Shown piece by piece: positions 39,277 to 49,747 of a stretch of 64,000 nucleotides of DNA. The position numbers and the translations under genes were made by a program. The stretch's first letter is position 1; each line of letters begins with the position of its first letter. Under the pieces are notes generated by a model that was not told the origin of the DNA, did no database searches, and saw nothing but the letters and a program-made list of their open reading frames with translations. Origin of the DNA: Trichinella spiralis (lineage: Eukaryota > Nematoda > Enoplea > Trichinellida > Trichinellidae); contig CM012953.1 in the NCBI GenBank assembly GCA_000181795.3, positions 1,569,315-1,633,314 on the forward strand, written 5' to 3'.

Positions 39277-40275
39277 TTAATCATGCTGATGACTGAATGA
39301 AACAGATCCATATCCAGATTTAGTCTTTTTCTTCTTGTGCTTTCTATTTTTCTTACGATTTTTGGAATGATGTTTCTTTTTAACTTTGTGATCTGAATCA
39401 TCGCTGTTAGTAAAGGTGTAAAATTTTGGCGATCTCTCATCTTTGACATCAGAGGTATGGAGAGAAATTTGCGACGAACTGCCATCACTACTAGCTTGAG
39501 TTAATGGTTGAGGTTGATCGTTCGACGGACTGAGATTTTCAGGTTTGATTATTGATTGACGATGTGATCTTTTTTCATACAGACGTTGCAAAACTTTTGA
39601 ACAATTTTTGCAATAATTCCCCGGTATAGAATCTAAGGTGTACAGTCCATGATTTCTGGAAGAAGAATGTTTACGAATGATATTCATTAGCCTTCTTTTT
39701 ATTATTGCTTTTTCTCTTCTTCCTCTTTCATAATCTTTCGACAAACGGAATCCTTCAAATTTATCTCTAGGGTAACTTTGAGAACGACTTGTATAATATC
39801 TGTTCCTTGTTGCTTTCCTCCTGCTTCGATCTTTTGACAATCGGGATTTGTGACTTCGATCTTTGGAATAGTTTCTAGAATGTGAACGTCGTCGCCGATT
39901 TACATGAAATCTGCTTCGTTCTCTTGATTTTCTTTCTCTAAAGCTTCGTCGACTTTTCGGTGAACGGTCAACAAAACTACTTCCTCTGGAATAGTTTCTG
40001 GAACGGGAACGTCGTCGACTTACACGAGATCTCCTTCTACGTCTTGATCTGCTTCGTCTTTCACTTTTCCAACCCCTCGTCGAACGGTATACTTCACTTC
40101 CATCTCTAGAATACCAGTTTCTAGAATGTGAACGTCGACTTGTTGCTGATCTTCTTCTTCGATTTCTACTTCTTCGACTTCTCGGTGAATGCGATGCATC
40201 AGCATTACCTTTGGAATAGCTTCGGGAACGTGATCGAGAACGAGTGCGAGAACGAAAACGAGCACGTCTTGCCAT
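39277..40275 (-). CDS. RS-repeat protein 3 (longest RS array + CxxC knuckle + Lys-rich tail)
   Basis: Single-exon protein of 332 residues, closest to RS gene 1. It opens with near-perfect RS dipeptides (RSRTRSRSRSRSYSKG) and carries repeats beginning VSRRRSRSRNYSRG and VNRRRRSHSRNYSKD through about residue 190. Then come the knuckle NYCKNCSKVLQRLYEKR (~220), the block PKFYTFTNSDDSDHKVKKK (~280) and a His/Lys-rich end (HHSKNRKKNRKHKKKKTKSG). The C-terminal half aligns with RS protein 1 over about 110 residues, and homology continues into the 3' flank, showing a segmental duplication. A TTCAG acceptor lies 17 nt before the ATG and the TTTCAAGC leader matches the other copies. Function unknown. 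Confidence 0.75.
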   Translation of the reverse strand: MARRARFRSRTRSRSRSRSYSKGNADASHSPRSRRSRNRRRRSATSRRSHSRNWYSRDGSEVYRSTRGWKSERRSRSRRRRRSRVSRRRSRSRNYSRGSSFVDRSPKSRRSFRERKSRERSRFHVNRRRRSHSRNYSKDRSHKSRLSKDRSRRKATRNRYYTSRSQSYPRDKFEGFRLSKDYERGRREKAIIKRRLMNIIRKHSSSRNHGLYTLDSIPGNYCKNCSKVLQRLYEKRSHRQSIIKPENLSPSNDQPQPLTQASSDGSSSQISLHTSDVKDERSPKFYTFTNSDDSDHKVKKKHHSKNRKKNRKHKKKKTKSGYGSVSFSHQHD

Positions 40276-40333
40276 GCTTGAAACGGACCAACTGAATTAT
40301 TTCATATTCTTCCATTATTATAAATATGCTGAA

Positions 40334-40401
40334 GTTTAAACAAAACATTTAAAGTTTAATGCTGAAGTTTAAACAAAACGTTTAAATTAATTTGTTTAAA
40401 C
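40334..40401 (-). promoter_or_regulatory. Triple GTTTAAAC motifs upstream of RS gene 3
   Basis: Exact copies at 40334-40341, 40367-40374 and 40394-40401. The first two sit in a local tandem repeat of about 33 bp (CTGAAGTTTAAACAAAAC). Same motif as upstream of RS gene 2. Confidence 0.35.
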
Positions 40402-41370
40402 ATAAAGGAAATTTTAAACTAGTTGTTATGAATAGACAAAATTTCTAGAAATTAAGGAAAATGCTGAAATATTTGAATTGTGAAACAAACTGAAATTTAA
40501 GGAAAAGAGATGCAATGCAATTTAAGGAAATAAAAATTTCATAATTGCACATCAGAAGTTTGTCTCAGGAAAGGTTTTATTGAAAAATAGAAAATGAATG
40601 TCTATATAAGATAAATTATTCGTAGAAAAAAATTAAAATTTATTAAACTGTCACACGTAAGAACAGATCAACGCTAAATAGCTAATGAAATAGTATAAAT
40701 CACCATCCAATTAGAAATCAAAATGTAATAGCCAATCAGTGAACAAAGAGGAGGATAGAATCGAGCGAACAAAAGAAGAGCATTCCGTAGCACAATTTTC
40801 ATCTAAAAATGATATGCAATAATTAAAACTCTAATTTTTATTCTGGAATACACGCACACAAAATTTCATACAGCGGCATGCTATACAATAACGCATGCAC
40901 GTGATCAAGTGATAAATATGAGAATGCATTCTTTTTTTTTAAACGTATCCATATTGGTAAATAAATAATTATTTTTAATTGCTGAAAAATATCAGCAGCT
41001 GCTAACTATCATTTTACACGCACACTTTAACTGTAACACAATTAATCGTCTCTTTTTCTAATTTATAATTAAATGCAAATTTCAGTTGCTTGCCTGTTTA
41101 AAGTCGCAGTTACTTCTCTTAATACAGCTTTTTACCTACGCTAAATATAACATTAAAATTTCATGCATATGTTCTACGGAATTTTATTTTCTGCAAAATA
41201 TTTAAAACAATTTACTCAATTTTGATGTTAAATTAAAATACAGTATGAATCTAACTTTACTTTCTTTATCTGTAATTTCCCTTTATATCTTTGCATGTTA
41301 GTTGACCGCAAAGTTTCTATATTTCAGCTGGAATATTTTTTGTTGCTGAATAAATCAGGATTTTTTTTAA
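40402..41370. other. Divergent spacer between RS gene 3 and PRELID1
   Basis: AT-rich; presumably holds both promoters. No gene recognised. Confidence 0.45.
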
Positions 41371-41907
41371 ATGAAATACTACTGTGTGAAGAGCGATTTT
41401 AAAAATACTTGGGATGAAGTTGTAAGCGCTTTTTGGCAGCGCTATCCAAATCCGTACAGCAGTCATGTTCTTTGTGAAGACACTGTTTTTCGTAATGTGG
41501 TTGGTAATAAGTTGATCACCAAACGGATTTTTATAAAGACAACTCGTATTCCAAAATGGGGAGAACGTTTTATTTCCTGCAAACAAGTTCCAGTATTGGA
41601 AGAATCTGTGGTAGATCGTGATTCTCAAAAGTTGATCACATATACTCGGAACATTAGCTACGCGCGTCTGATGTCCATAGAAGAAAAGTGTATTTATCAA
41701 GTGGATCCAATGAATTCGCAATGTACAATACTTACTCGTGAAGCGTGGTTTAAATGCAATTTGAAAGGTTTTGCTTCAGCTATCCAGCGATTAAGTTTGG
41801 AACGATTTAAACATCATGCCAACAATGCAAATAAAGGATTGCAATTTGTCATTGCAAAGATGCTTTCTGCAAGGCAAAATCAAGTTTATTCCAAGTCAGA
41901 ATGTTGA
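41371..41907 (+). CDS. PRELID1: PRELID1-type mitochondrial phosphatidic acid transfer protein (single exon)
   Basis: PRELI/MSF1-domain protein of 178 residues. Family members work with TRIAP1/Mdm35 in the intermembrane space and carry phosphatidic acid to the inner membrane for cardiolipin synthesis. The PRELI domain fills the protein: the opening WDEVVSAFWQRYPNPYSSHV with the strongly conserved FWQRYPNPYS, then ITKRIFIKTTRIPKWGERF, a lysine lid-like segment, ITYTRNISYARLMSIEEKC and TREAWFKCNLKGFASAIQRL. The LEA-like C-terminal extension of vertebrate PRELID1 is absent. No intron. An AATAAA at 41945 lies 38 nt after the stop. PRELID1 fits better than the SLMO/PRELID3 branch because of NISYARLMSIEEKC. 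Confidence 0.92.
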   Translation: MKYYCVKSDFKNTWDEVVSAFWQRYPNPYSSHVLCEDTVFRNVVGNKLITKRIFIKTTRIPKWGERFISCKQVPVLEESVVDRDSQKLITYTRNISYARLMSIEEKCIYQVDPMNSQCTILTREAWFKCNLKGFASAIQRLSLERFKHHANNANKGLQFVIAKMLSARQNQVYSKSEC

Positions 41908-42423
41908 TTTTTTAATGTACAATGTTCGCATGTCTTTTTAAAATAATAAAGTTCAATTTTGATGCTCTTGATGATGATAAATTTAGCAGTTGTAGATGCG
42001 AAATATTTTACAGATATTTTTTTACTATGACCATCCTTGGAAGTGATAATTTGGGTTTTAGATAATTTAACATGGTTGTTGATCAAACGTTGTTACAGTT
42101 TTAGTTTATGTATTCGACAAATTTGTTGGGAATTGTTGTTTTATATTCAAGTTTAAATTATAAGTTTAGAAATTTGTCGTGCAATTTTAAATAGTAAAAG
42201 ATTGTAATATAGAATTTAAGTTAGAATTTTTATAATAAAGTAATAAAATAGCAAAGTGACATTTAAATCAAATTACACGTCTGAATTATGCTTCATAATT
42301 TTTGCAAATGGCTTTGTTATTTTTATGAAATTCATGATTTCATTCGAATCATGACATTTATAAACATTTTGCTTTCAAATTTGTTGAAAACTATTAGTTT
42401 ATCATCAAAACTGTTATATATAT
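41908..42423. other. PRELID1 3' flank
   Basis: AT-rich downstream DNA up to the solo LTR. Nothing else recognised. Confidence 0.5.
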
Positions 42424-42895
42424 TGTAGCAGTTATTAACGCGATCCTTGTCCAGGTTGGGCTGGAGAAGAGGCGAAGCCTGAATCTATGATGTACAAGCA
42501 CCTTTCGGTTTATTCACGTATCTTGCACGTCATTCGAATATCCATTATTAACCATTGTTGTTTGCTCATCGATGGACGCATTGCGTCGCCAAGCCAGGTG
42601 CGTCTCGAGGGTCATAAGGCCACGGCAAGATCATTGCTACCGGAGCGATGGCAGCAAGATAAGGGCTCCAGGCGAAGGCCCTGCTGTGTATCATGACCCG
42701 GAGCCGAGGCATATATGTAGTTAGAGTTTAGTTGGATTGTGTGCGCTGTGTTGTTATTACCATTGAACGTTGCATATCATAAATCGAGAGGAACAACGCA
42801 AACATTGCCGGAGAGTCGACGGAGAATGCCGCCGCTCAGGGATGATTTGACGGCTCAGAAGCTGTGGAATAAGCCGGCTTGGGCGGCGCGTTACA
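42424..42895. mobile_element. Solo LTR-like element
   Basis: A 472-bp block of clearly higher G+C than its surroundings. It begins TGTAGC and ends GTTACA, giving TG..CA with a short inverted repeat, and is bracketed by a 4-bp ATAT direct repeat (weak evidence in AT-rich DNA). No internal region or second LTR is present, as expected after LTR-LTR recombination. The superfamily cannot be told from the LTR alone. Confidence 0.5.
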
Positions 42896-44879
42896 ATATT
42901 ATAAAGTATAAATTATATAAATTGTTGTTAGCAAAGTGAAAGAATACAAACGAAAACATAAGAAAATACATTCTGAAATGTAATATTTTGCAAAATTTTG
43001 AAACTATTTCCAACTCTTAAGTCGAAGAACTAACACTAAATAAATACGTCGAGTTTTTATGTAATAATATGTACCATACTGAAATATGTACAAAATTCTA
43101 TAATAATAATTATTAATATATTCAATAATAATTACTTAATGTAATTTATAAAATGTAAAATAGTAGTGTGATTGATAATAATAGAATTTCAGTGGCTTAA
43201 GTATTACAAAGGCTTCATATTATTATTTTTATTCGAATGATTCATATCACCAATAATTACTGCTTTGAATTGTTCATTTATTAGATTTTTATATTTACCA
43301 TTTCATATTTGTTTGATGTTTGCTTTTAACAACAATTTCAATTTTGCGTAATTACTGTTGTGCTATATAAAATTATGAAAATCAGGTTCACTTTTACGTT
43401 GTTTAACTTTGGATGACTAAAATATATTTTGTCCTTCCAATGACTAAAACCGGGTCAATTTTGACTTGGATGAAAAAACAGCATTTTAGGGTTTTCACTG
43501 TACTTATTTGTAGAACTTAATGCTTCCTTTTGTTTGATATGCTATTCCTGAATTAGATTAATTGAGAATTCGTTTTCAAATTGTGTGTATTGAAACTACA
43601 CTGCAATCGGTTTGGATTAATTAATTTATTTACATTATTGTTCAACTCATAATTATTTTCAGCGAGAATTGATCGGTGTGCACAATACAGTTAGTGTAAA
43701 TAAATTAAGCGGAAAGTTAAAATTTTCAAGTTTTCAAATTAAAAGGTGTTAAAAGTTGATCAACTAAATTCCAAATACTTAATTTTTAATCGAATAAAGT
43801 TTGTGACATTTCAACAAACTGCACAGCTTTGAAAGATTGTCGTTTTTGACTGAGAAGAGCTGAAATTAAAATTTTTTTTTTCACTGTTTGTCCTCAAACA
43901 CATACACTTTGAAATGGGATTTCGTTTCGAAATTTATTTTCAAAATTGCTATCTACTGTTGATTCCATTTCAATGTTTGTTCATTAAAATGGAAATTTTA
44001 CATTGCTGTCTGCGATAAGAATGCATAGCTAGAATTGAGGACAGATTTAATAAATGAATTTAAATCGTTTGGAAGCAGTGCAGTTCAGATAAATGTATTC
44101 GGTTTTAATTCTATAACTATGACAAACGTATTGTCCATTTTTGACTGTAAAGGTTATAATTTTTCCAACCGTTCGAAAAAAACTGTCACATGACACATAA
44201 CTGATTTCACGTGACGTCATGGTTTACATAAGTACAAAACATTAATGACAATTTTTTCTTTATATTATTTTATTATGTGATAATAGTGGTTTTTCTTTTT
44301 CATCTTATTTTCAGTGAACAATTTCAGTTAAGTAACTGATATTCTTACAATTCGAAGTAGATGATAATTTAAAATTCAAGTTTTCCGTAGGTGTGATGTG
44401 TTGGTATTGTTTTGTTTCAAAATTACCATTCATTTTGTCGTATTGTTAACTGTAATAAATTTCAAATGTACCAGATGATTCACTGATATTTTTTTTATCA
44501 TTTGAAAGATTAAGACATTTCATTGATTTACAATTTTGAAATCAAAACTCTACAAATTTTGGTTTTGCATCTAAATGTGAACAAGTTGTTCTCATTTCTA
44601 ATTAAACAAGTATTGTATAGTGCTAAGAATTTGTATGATCGAAATTGGAAAATTTTCCACAACCGGTTCCATATATTATATTGTAAGAAAGAAAATTTTC
44701 AAGTATAAATAGTACTATACATTGGGTGATTGGATAAGTGATCAAAGCTTAAGGATAAAATTTACAACGACATGTAAACAAGAGCAGTTTGTATTGATAT
44801 ATTTTACTTTTGATATGTTTTCGGTTTTGATGTTAAATTAAAAATTTGAAAAAAAAACTGAAATTAAAAAAAAATCTAA
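42896..44879. other. AT-rich spacer, no gene recognised
   Basis: Mostly very AT-rich. A full TGACGTCA palindrome preceded by CACGTG-like sequence occurs at 44210-44222. A lone GGGTCAATTTTGAC near 43451 recalls the piggyBac-end palindromes. Confidence 0.45.
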
Positions 44880-45188
44880 TTAATTTAATAACTGACAAGA
44901 GTGACAGCATGGCGTAATGCAATTAAGAAACATCAATTTCATTTTGATTGTAATAAATTTTACAATTTTTGAAAAGTAAAAAACAAGTAACGAAAACAGG
45001 AAAATTATCACCACCGCACTTGCAATTGATCGACTTAATTTATGCTTACTGTGAGTATTGATTGGCAAGTATAATTGAATCGAGAAAATCAAAACAACCT
45101 GATTTTTCGCGTTAGTGGGCTTTTGCTTGCGATACGGTCGTGCGTGTTTCACTTTTTCGCCATTAAACTTTGCTAAGTGAAGTTCCAT
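44880..45188 (-). CDS. Hypothetical small single-pass membrane protein
   Basis: A 102-codon frame with a polar, basic N terminus (NGEKVKHARPYRKQKPTNAK) and one strong hydrophobic segment (IASAVVIIFLFSLLVFYF, ~62-79). No family recognised. Codon AAATCAG|GTTGTT at about residue 30 could be a splice donor, in which case the downstream frame would not be used. The layout resembles a small type II or tail-anchored protein, but chance cannot be excluded in such AT-rich DNA. Confidence 0.25.
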   Translation of the reverse strand: MELHLAKFNGEKVKHARPYRKQKPTNAKNQVVLIFSIQLYLPINTHSKHKLSRSIASAVVIIFLFSLLVFYFSKIVKFITIKMKLMFLNCITPCCHSCQLLN

Positions 45189-48100
45189 TGTGTAAGGTTA
45201 GCATTTTATTGTCGATTTGTTAATATTTTGCCGATTTTATTCCATCACTAGTCAACTTTAATGTTGATTTGAAACAATCGTTTTCGTATTTTTTGTTCTC
45301 ATCTTTTCACGCGATATCCAATCAATTGAAATGGGATTGCGTCAATGAATGATAGATCATGTAAAGTTGTTTTTTTTGTTTTTTCATTTATGTTTGAAAT
45401 TTTGACTACGCAAAATAATGAAACATTTCTCAAAAAGCTGTCCAAAAAAGTGGTGGTAGTTTGCATTTAAGTGGTAGGATCAATTAAAAATGATTGTTTT
45501 TTTTGTTTTGTTAATTTATTCATGAGAAACAAAATTGAAATATTTCACGTATAATGTTTATTTGAACGTTAAAGAAATTCCAAGAAAATAAATCTGTTTT
45601 TCACATGTCATCCGTAACATGATGAAATTGGTTTAAATTGAGTAATAATAATAAACAAAATGGAAAGTATTAGTCGTAGCAGAAATGATCGACTTGCGAT
45701 CAATAATAATAATAATTATTATTATTGTTCGACAGTTGTACAAATAGAAAAATAAAAATTGCTATATATCGTACGGTTGGTTTAGGGGAAAATTTGTATA
45801 ATTCTCAACAGAGCACAGAATGGGCTAGTTTCTCAATTAGGTATACAAAAACAAGCCTGCGGCTTGTTGGCGTTGCGGTCGTCGTGGAGATGGATGAAAA
45901 ATATTATTATAACGCTCGTTGGGCGAGCAGGCAGAATTTGCAAAATGCATGCATTCGCCTGTGTGTGTGTGTGTAGTGTGCGCGCATACGTCTATTGTTT
46001 GAACGCTTTTGCTGGGTCAATCTGCGTTGCTGTTGCCGTTGCTGCTGCTGCACTGCGTTTCTCGCTAGTCAGACTTGTTTCGCCTGTTCGTCCCAGTTTT
46101 ATTATTGATTTTTGGCCAGCCAAACGAATCCTTTGCTTGCACTGCTCGCCTTCTATTCAAAAGCGTCTGTTCTGCCCTGCTCTGCTCTGCTCTACTACTA
46201 AACACTATATATATACTAAACTATTAGCAGCAGTGGTTGGTATTATTATTATTATTATTATTGTTATTATTTTCTTCTTCTTCTTCTTATCATTATTATT
46301 AGACGGTTTGTGTAAAAAAAACATAAAAGCGATATTATTAGGAACAAATGGAATAGGTTTGAAAAAAATTTCGAATATGTCAATTTTCTTCTTCTTTTTT
46401 CATCTGGTAAAAGTTAACCGGTCGGTCGTTGAACTGGCCAATAATATCAATCGTTTTGCACATTTGGCAAGAAAAATCTTGATCACGTTTTCATTGCTGT
46501 TGCTAACTTCGACGAAATCAATTTTTTGAAAATAATATTTAAACAAATAACACGTATGTGTATGTATAAAGTAGTAGTCGTGGGATTTCTTTTTTCTTTG
46601 TATTGAAGGCGTTTTCCATCTGACCCTTTGCGTATTTCTTTCAGTTTGTGATTGAGTGGAACGTATTATATTTATTTCTTCTCATTTTCTTTTGTCTTTT
46701 GTTTTCATGACAGCGTAATTTTTTCTCCTATTTGGTCATCTTTTTATTTTTTTATCATCGTGTCACTAAAAATCAGGTTATCTGTGATGGGCTATAATTT
46801 GGGTTGGTCAATGGAATCAGGTTAGCTTTGTTTTTCTGCTCGGTTTCATTGTTTCTTTCGGGCTTAGTCCATGGAGAAGGGTCAAGTGGCGCAATCGGCC
46901 GATTGTGCCCGAATCTGTTGTGTGTGTGTGCACATGGAGCGCAGAACGACGATGATGGTTCCGCCGGCAATTGGGTCGGGTTAGATTAGCCTAAAGGGGG
47001 CACACACACACACTGTGAACACAGAGGAGAGAGAGAGAGACTTATTTTTCTCGGCCATTGGTCTGTTTTGCAGCCCTGCTCTACACTGCTGACCAACTGT
47101 TCGGTTTGGGATTTTTTCATTCATATTCATTCGACCTCTGCCCGGTCGCTTGCTTCGAATCTTTCCTCTCTCAGTCAGTCTGTCTTTCTCAATCACTGCA
47201 CACCTCAACGTCTATATCGTCTTGCTATCTTTGACGAATCTATTCTTTTTTAAATTTTTTTTGCTTTTTCTGGCATTGTCCAATTTCTACTACTCGCTGT
47301 GTACCATCACAATGTTAACGCATAGAAAATATTCGGTAAGAATTTTTTGTTTTTTATTTTTTAGCAGGAGGGATAGCATGATTTCCGGGATTCAGTTTGC
47401 CGTCGAACAGCAGCAGCTCAGTTCAGTTGCAGAGATAGATATACGTCGTCGTCATTTGACGTAACAAACTATTGAAAAGCGGCTACATTACACACGCGCT
47501 TGATGGGTTGGTTGGTAATGTTGTTTGTTCTAGGTTTTTTCATTTCAAACGATTTCTCGTTTCAGTTAACTATTCTCTGCTGACGTCGGGTTCTTTTTTT
47601 AATTTTCACTCTTCACAAGTGTCAATGAATGAGAATATACTTTTTCTTCGAAAGAAAAAACAGCATAATTAATTTAAAATTACATTTCAACACATCGATA
47701 TGAGTCGGCTTGTTGTGAAAAGGGGAGTGAGAAGAAAAAAGGAAGTTCGCCTATATGCGACGACTATGAGAATATATTTTATATTATACACGTGCGCGCT
47801 TGGGAATGATTTATTATAATGAGGTCAATGAGCAGAATTGAATGCACACACACCGCAGCGCCTGTTGCTTGACTGCTTGCTTTTTCTTTGCAGCTTTAAG
47901 CTTTCTCATTGCAAAGCGAAGCTGTTCTCCCCCCCCCCTCCAGTATAATAGGCCAGCAATAACGCTGCCGTAGCAGCATCAATAGTCTATGTATATAGTG
48001 GTACTGCTACTGGCAGTAATTGCAGCAATCGTAAAATTAGTAACAGATGTTGCAACGGAGAGAGAATAGTGCGGTGTTGGCGATTTTTCTTCTTATGGCT

Positions 48101-49701
48101 GCATCATACGCCTCGTCTCTGTGTCTATCTGTCATCCGTATCTTTTCGAAAGTGTTTTCTTCTCTTTATTTGCAATACAACATTTGAACGACAAATCAAG
48201 ACCAACCCCTTCGAAACGATAGTAAACATGCAATAGAACAAATCCACTTTGGACAATTGGCCACAATCGTAATGACGTCGTTTGTTGGTTTTTAATTTTG
48301 TTGTTGTTAATGATGAAAAATTGAAATCATTTAAAAAATATATATACTAATCAACCTCCTCTTGAATTGTCGAGCCGAAAAGTATTGTTGAAAAAAGCGA
48401 TCGTTCCAATGCGCATGCCCTTGTCGCTTTGCAGGAGAAATTGTCTTGCAACTAGATTTTTCAAGGCAGTCATGTGCTTGTAAACAGGACTCTCATACGA
48501 CAATTGTGTTTTCTCAACTTTATTTGCTGTAAAAAGAATTTTTTTTCATTCTTCATTTTTTACAAGATATACATTATTTGCAAGAAAAAAACAATAATAT
48601 TTATTTTGTTGTTGAGTTGATAAAGGTGGGTTATTTTTTAAAATTTATTTTGTCGCGTTTTATTTCCGTTTTTCCATTGAATCGTCATTTCGGTTTGCAA
48701 AGAAAATCTTGCTTGCTTGCTTTTGACATATTGATTCTTACGATCTGTATTTGCTTGTGCTGGCTGCAGTCTGCATAAAATGACAATCGATTGCGTGCGA
48801 TTTCATTTCGGTAAACGAGTTTTTCTCGAACATTGCCTGTTTCTTCAACCGCTACTCCGGCTTGCTGGCTGGCTGATCAGAAGCGAGCACAAACACTTTT
48901 ATAGAATAATAATAATAATAATAGCAGCAGCAGCATCGAATTGCAATCGCAGAAGAGAAAAATATAATACTAGGCGGTGGCGGCCCATTTCTTTTTCTAC
49001 TTTTGCTTGATGATCATCATGATAATTGTGGTGAACTTCTTTGACCTTATGGCTTTGGATTCTGCATTGTAATTGCGGCCAACGGATCAAATTTCTATCT
49101 TTCTGCTGATAAACGGAGCAGTGATGCCAAAAAAAAAGTGTACTGGTATTCATTCAATCATTCATTTGCTTTGTTTTTCCTCTTCTCTCTTGCCCTTGAT
49201 TACAAAGATTGAGGTAATTCCTGCTCTGTTTGTTCAAGCGAGTGCAACCGAGAAGCAGCCAATCAACGCGTACTTTCTTTCTATCTCGATCTCTCAGCAC
49301 ACACACACACGATTGCCCTCGTTTGAAGCTTGTCTGATCTGTTGATGAAGGTCATCTCTACAGTATTCCATTCAGAGAGAAAGAGCGAGAGAGAGCTGTT
49401 GTTTTGTCATCTTTCTCTCATTCTGCATTCACACATGTCACACGGTCGGTCGTTGTTCGACAGTAGATTTTTTTCCATTTTCATTTTTTTGCTCTTCTCA
49501 TCTGCAAACTTTGCGCGCATGCTATTTTATTTATTCACATTTTATACTATCGAGAGAATAAGAATTAGTCAAATTGTTGCTGCTGCCGTCGCGAATCATC
49601 ATCACATACCCCTACATGCATCATCGTTGTGCACTGCTTTTTCCATTGGCACAAAGCGTTTCAATTCGTTTTTTTTCTTCTAATTTTTTTTTCTTTTTTA
49701 G
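45189..49701 (+). other. Long low-complexity 5' flank / probable leader intron of GW182
   Basis: About 4.5 kb without a credible coding exon. It holds many microsatellites (ATT, CTT, GT and GA runs), a poly-C tract near 47930 and patches of higher G+C (45840-46200, 46860-47220, 47880-48480). A TTTTTTAG acceptor at 49700-49701 opens the first coding exon with 46 nt of leader, implying an upstream noncoding exon or a spliced leader. Confidence 0.45.
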
Positions 49702-49747
49702 CGAGTACCGGTCCAATGTCAGATTCCTATTTGCCTGCTCAAGTATA

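Noticed and set aside
41317-41721. 134-codon minus-strand frame
   Set aside because: Antisense of PRELID1, which has full-length family similarity on the plus strand.
45864-46529. 221-codon plus-strand frame upstream of GW182
   Set aside because: Built from microsatellites (GT, ATT, CTT) and homopolymers with no domain-like composition.
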